Shown: piece after piece, positions 14,685 to 15,531 of the stretch
Layout: every line of letters starts with the position of its first letter
Position numbering within the stretch: the stretch's first letter is position 1
Assembly: GCA_017444045.1 (NCBI GenBank)
Contig: JAFSXO010000369.1
Span: 1 to 15,531 of the forward strand
Length of the DNA stretch: 15,531 nt
Source: a bacterium
GTDB taxonomy: Bacteria; Vulcanimicrobiota; Xenobia; Xenobiales; Xenobiaceae
Reading direction: 5' to 3'
Notes under the pieces: generated by a model
What the model saw: the letters and a program-made list of their open reading frames with translations, nothing else
What the model was told of the DNA's origin: nothing
The model's database searches: none
Translations under genes and position numbers: made by a program

Positions 14685-15410
14685 ATGAGTGAAGCTGCTG
14701 ATACTGACAAAAAAACGCCCATGTCCACAAAGACAAAGATGGAGCTTGTAATCCTAATCATTGTTGTCGCTGTGGCAATTGCGGCCGGAATTCCCGCCTA
14801 CAAATCATATGTAAGCCTCGAAAAAGCCGTAGCGGTATTCCAGGAGGCAGACAACTGCCTGCACCGCAACGACATCGAGGGAGCTCGCGCCAAGTTTGAG
14901 GAGTGTACGCGCATTTATCCTCAGCTGCGCGGCGCTTATGAAGAGCTGGCCGCGATAGCCCTGCTTCACGACAATGATTTTGAAGAGACCTGCAGGATTT
15001 ACGATCGGGCTATAGCCGCGATGCCCGACAGCGCAGAGATTCATCTGTCATACGCCCAGACTATGTTCTCCGCGCAGCAGTATGAGAAAGCGCGCGATCT
15101 GGCTAAAAGAGCCGCCGAGCTGGATCCCAACGATCAGATTTATTTCAAGCATCTGGATCTGTTCGAGCGCATGCTCAAGGATCCGCAGCTGGTTAAGAAT
15201 CATCAGGAAGTAATAAAAAAGCTAGGCCGTCAGACTTCCCTGGATATGCCCGGCGCGCATCACCATGGTGCGGATGAACACAGCCACGAGCACGTACACG
15301 GCGACGGTCACGAGCACGAGCACGATACGCCGGCGACCCCTCCTTCCGCAGAAGAGCCGCAGAGCGCTCCGCCTGCAGACGAGCAGCAGAACGCCCCGGC
15401 AGCTCAGTAG
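14685..15410 (+). CDS. Membrane-anchored TPR protein with a histidine-rich C-terminal tail
   Basis: Single-pass membrane protein of 241 residues and unknown function. A short polar N-terminus is followed by a transmembrane segment at about 20-38 (ELVILIIVVAVAIAAGIPAY) that lacks a clear cleavage site, so it is likely an uncleaved anchor with the rest outside the cytoplasm. Residues about 45-160 are tetratricopeptide repeats: alternating helices with the small/aromatic TPR pattern, for example SAEIHLSYAQTMFSAQQYEK (115-134) and ELDPND (145-150). Residues 192-213 hold ten histidines mixed with Glu, Asp and Gly (HHHGADEHSHEHVHGDGHEH), a likely metal-binding segment. The tail (214-241) is rich in Pro, Ala, Glu and Gln. 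GGAG 7 bases before the ATG supports the start. It lies 53 bases after lysS. It may assemble protein complexes or buffer a metal such as Zn or Ni; this is inference. Confidence 0.82.
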   Translation: MSEAADTDKKTPMSTKTKMELVILIIVVAVAIAAGIPAYKSYVSLEKAVAVFQEADNCLHRNDIEGARAKFEECTRIYPQLRGAYEELAAIALLHDNDFEETCRIYDRAIAAMPDSAEIHLSYAQTMFSAQQYEKARDLAKRAAELDPNDQIYFKHLDLFERMLKDPQLVKNHQEVIKKLGRQTSLDMPGAHHHGADEHSHEHVHGDGHEHEHDTPATPPSAEEPQSAPPADEQQNAPAAQ

Positions 15411-15501
15411 CCTTCGGCCGCAGACAATGCCTGCACGAAAATGACTAAAGCTGCTAGCAATGTCGTTTAGTTAAGCAATGGCCAATAGACCTCCATTATA
15501 G

Positions 15502-15527
15502 CTCCCCCTAAAGGATGGCAGGGGGAG
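15502..15527. terminator. Perfect 8-bp hairpin near the right edge, possible terminator
   Basis: CTCCCCCT (15502-15509) pairs perfectly with AGGGGGAG (15520-15527) across a 10-base loop, about 90 bases after the TPR gene stop. The stem is very GC-rich. The T run that would settle a plus-strand terminator lies beyond the window. On the minus strand the bases after the stem (TATAATGG) are not T-rich. It could instead be a repeat element or a leader hairpin. Confidence 0.35.
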
Positions 15528-15531
15528 ATGT

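Noticed and set aside
13396..14736. Long open frames on the minus strand opposite lysS
   Set aside because: They lie antisense to a firmly identified gene, overlap each other, and show no recognisable motif or ribosome binding site. They follow from the codon use of lysS.
1..15531. CRISPR array, tRNA, rRNA, insertion sequence or phage genes
   Set aside because: No regularly spaced repeats, cloverleaf with an identifiable anticodon, transposase, integrase or structural phage gene was found on reading both strands.

Overview
The window carries eleven complete genes, one gene cut by the left edge (rnc) and one possible small broken gene. It looks like a chromosomal segment from an anaerobic Firmicutes-type bacterium that has an outer membrane (Negativicutes-like). 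This placement is inference: it rests on a copper-amine-oxidase-type 'stalk' domain protein, a greA-lysS pair, a periplasm-type S46 peptidase and strong GGAGG ribosome binding sites. No rRNA, tRNA, CRISPR array, transposase, integrase or phage gene was seen, and coding density and base composition are fairly even throughout.

Layout. (1) Positions 1-1733, minus strand: fabF (3-oxoacyl-ACP synthase II) followed 3 bases later by the start of rnc (RNase III). (2) Positions 1734-1974: a divergent promoter region with a 6-4-6 inverted repeat upstream of fabF. (3) Positions 1975-8331, plus strand: a tightly packed run of five genes. These are a secreted or lipoprotein Ig-like protein, a secreted stalk-domain protein built from related modules, an S46 dipeptidyl peptidase with the arginine typical of Asp/Glu-specific DPP11, a shikimate dehydrogenase and a stand-alone RlmK-type 23S rRNA methyltransferase. 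(4) Positions 8332-8654: a 323-base gap with a possible terminator, a possible frameshifted minus-strand small gene and two 8-bp hairpins flanking a 10-bp palindrome. (5) Positions 8655-12431: a four-gene operon holding a class III aminotransferase (PatA-like), a SRPBCC/START-like lipid-binding protein, a homologue of cyanobacterial acyl-ACP reductase (AAR) with the catalytic cysteine in place, and an unassigned 302-residue protein. (6) Positions 12546-15410: greA, lysS and a membrane-anchored TPR protein with a histidine-rich tail.

The most interesting unit is region 5. Read together, the genes suggest that an acyl thioester is reduced to a fatty aldehyde by the AAR-like enzyme, possibly presented by the SRPBCC protein, and that the aldehyde is then transaminated to an amine by the PLP enzyme. 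No aldehyde-deformylating oxygenase, the cyanobacterial partner of AAR, is present in the window. The pathway is a hypothesis; the family assignment of the AAR-like protein rests on several aligned blocks recalled from the Synechococcus enzyme. Region 3 mixes envelope proteins with housekeeping enzymes, and its first two proteins share three modules in a shuffled order.
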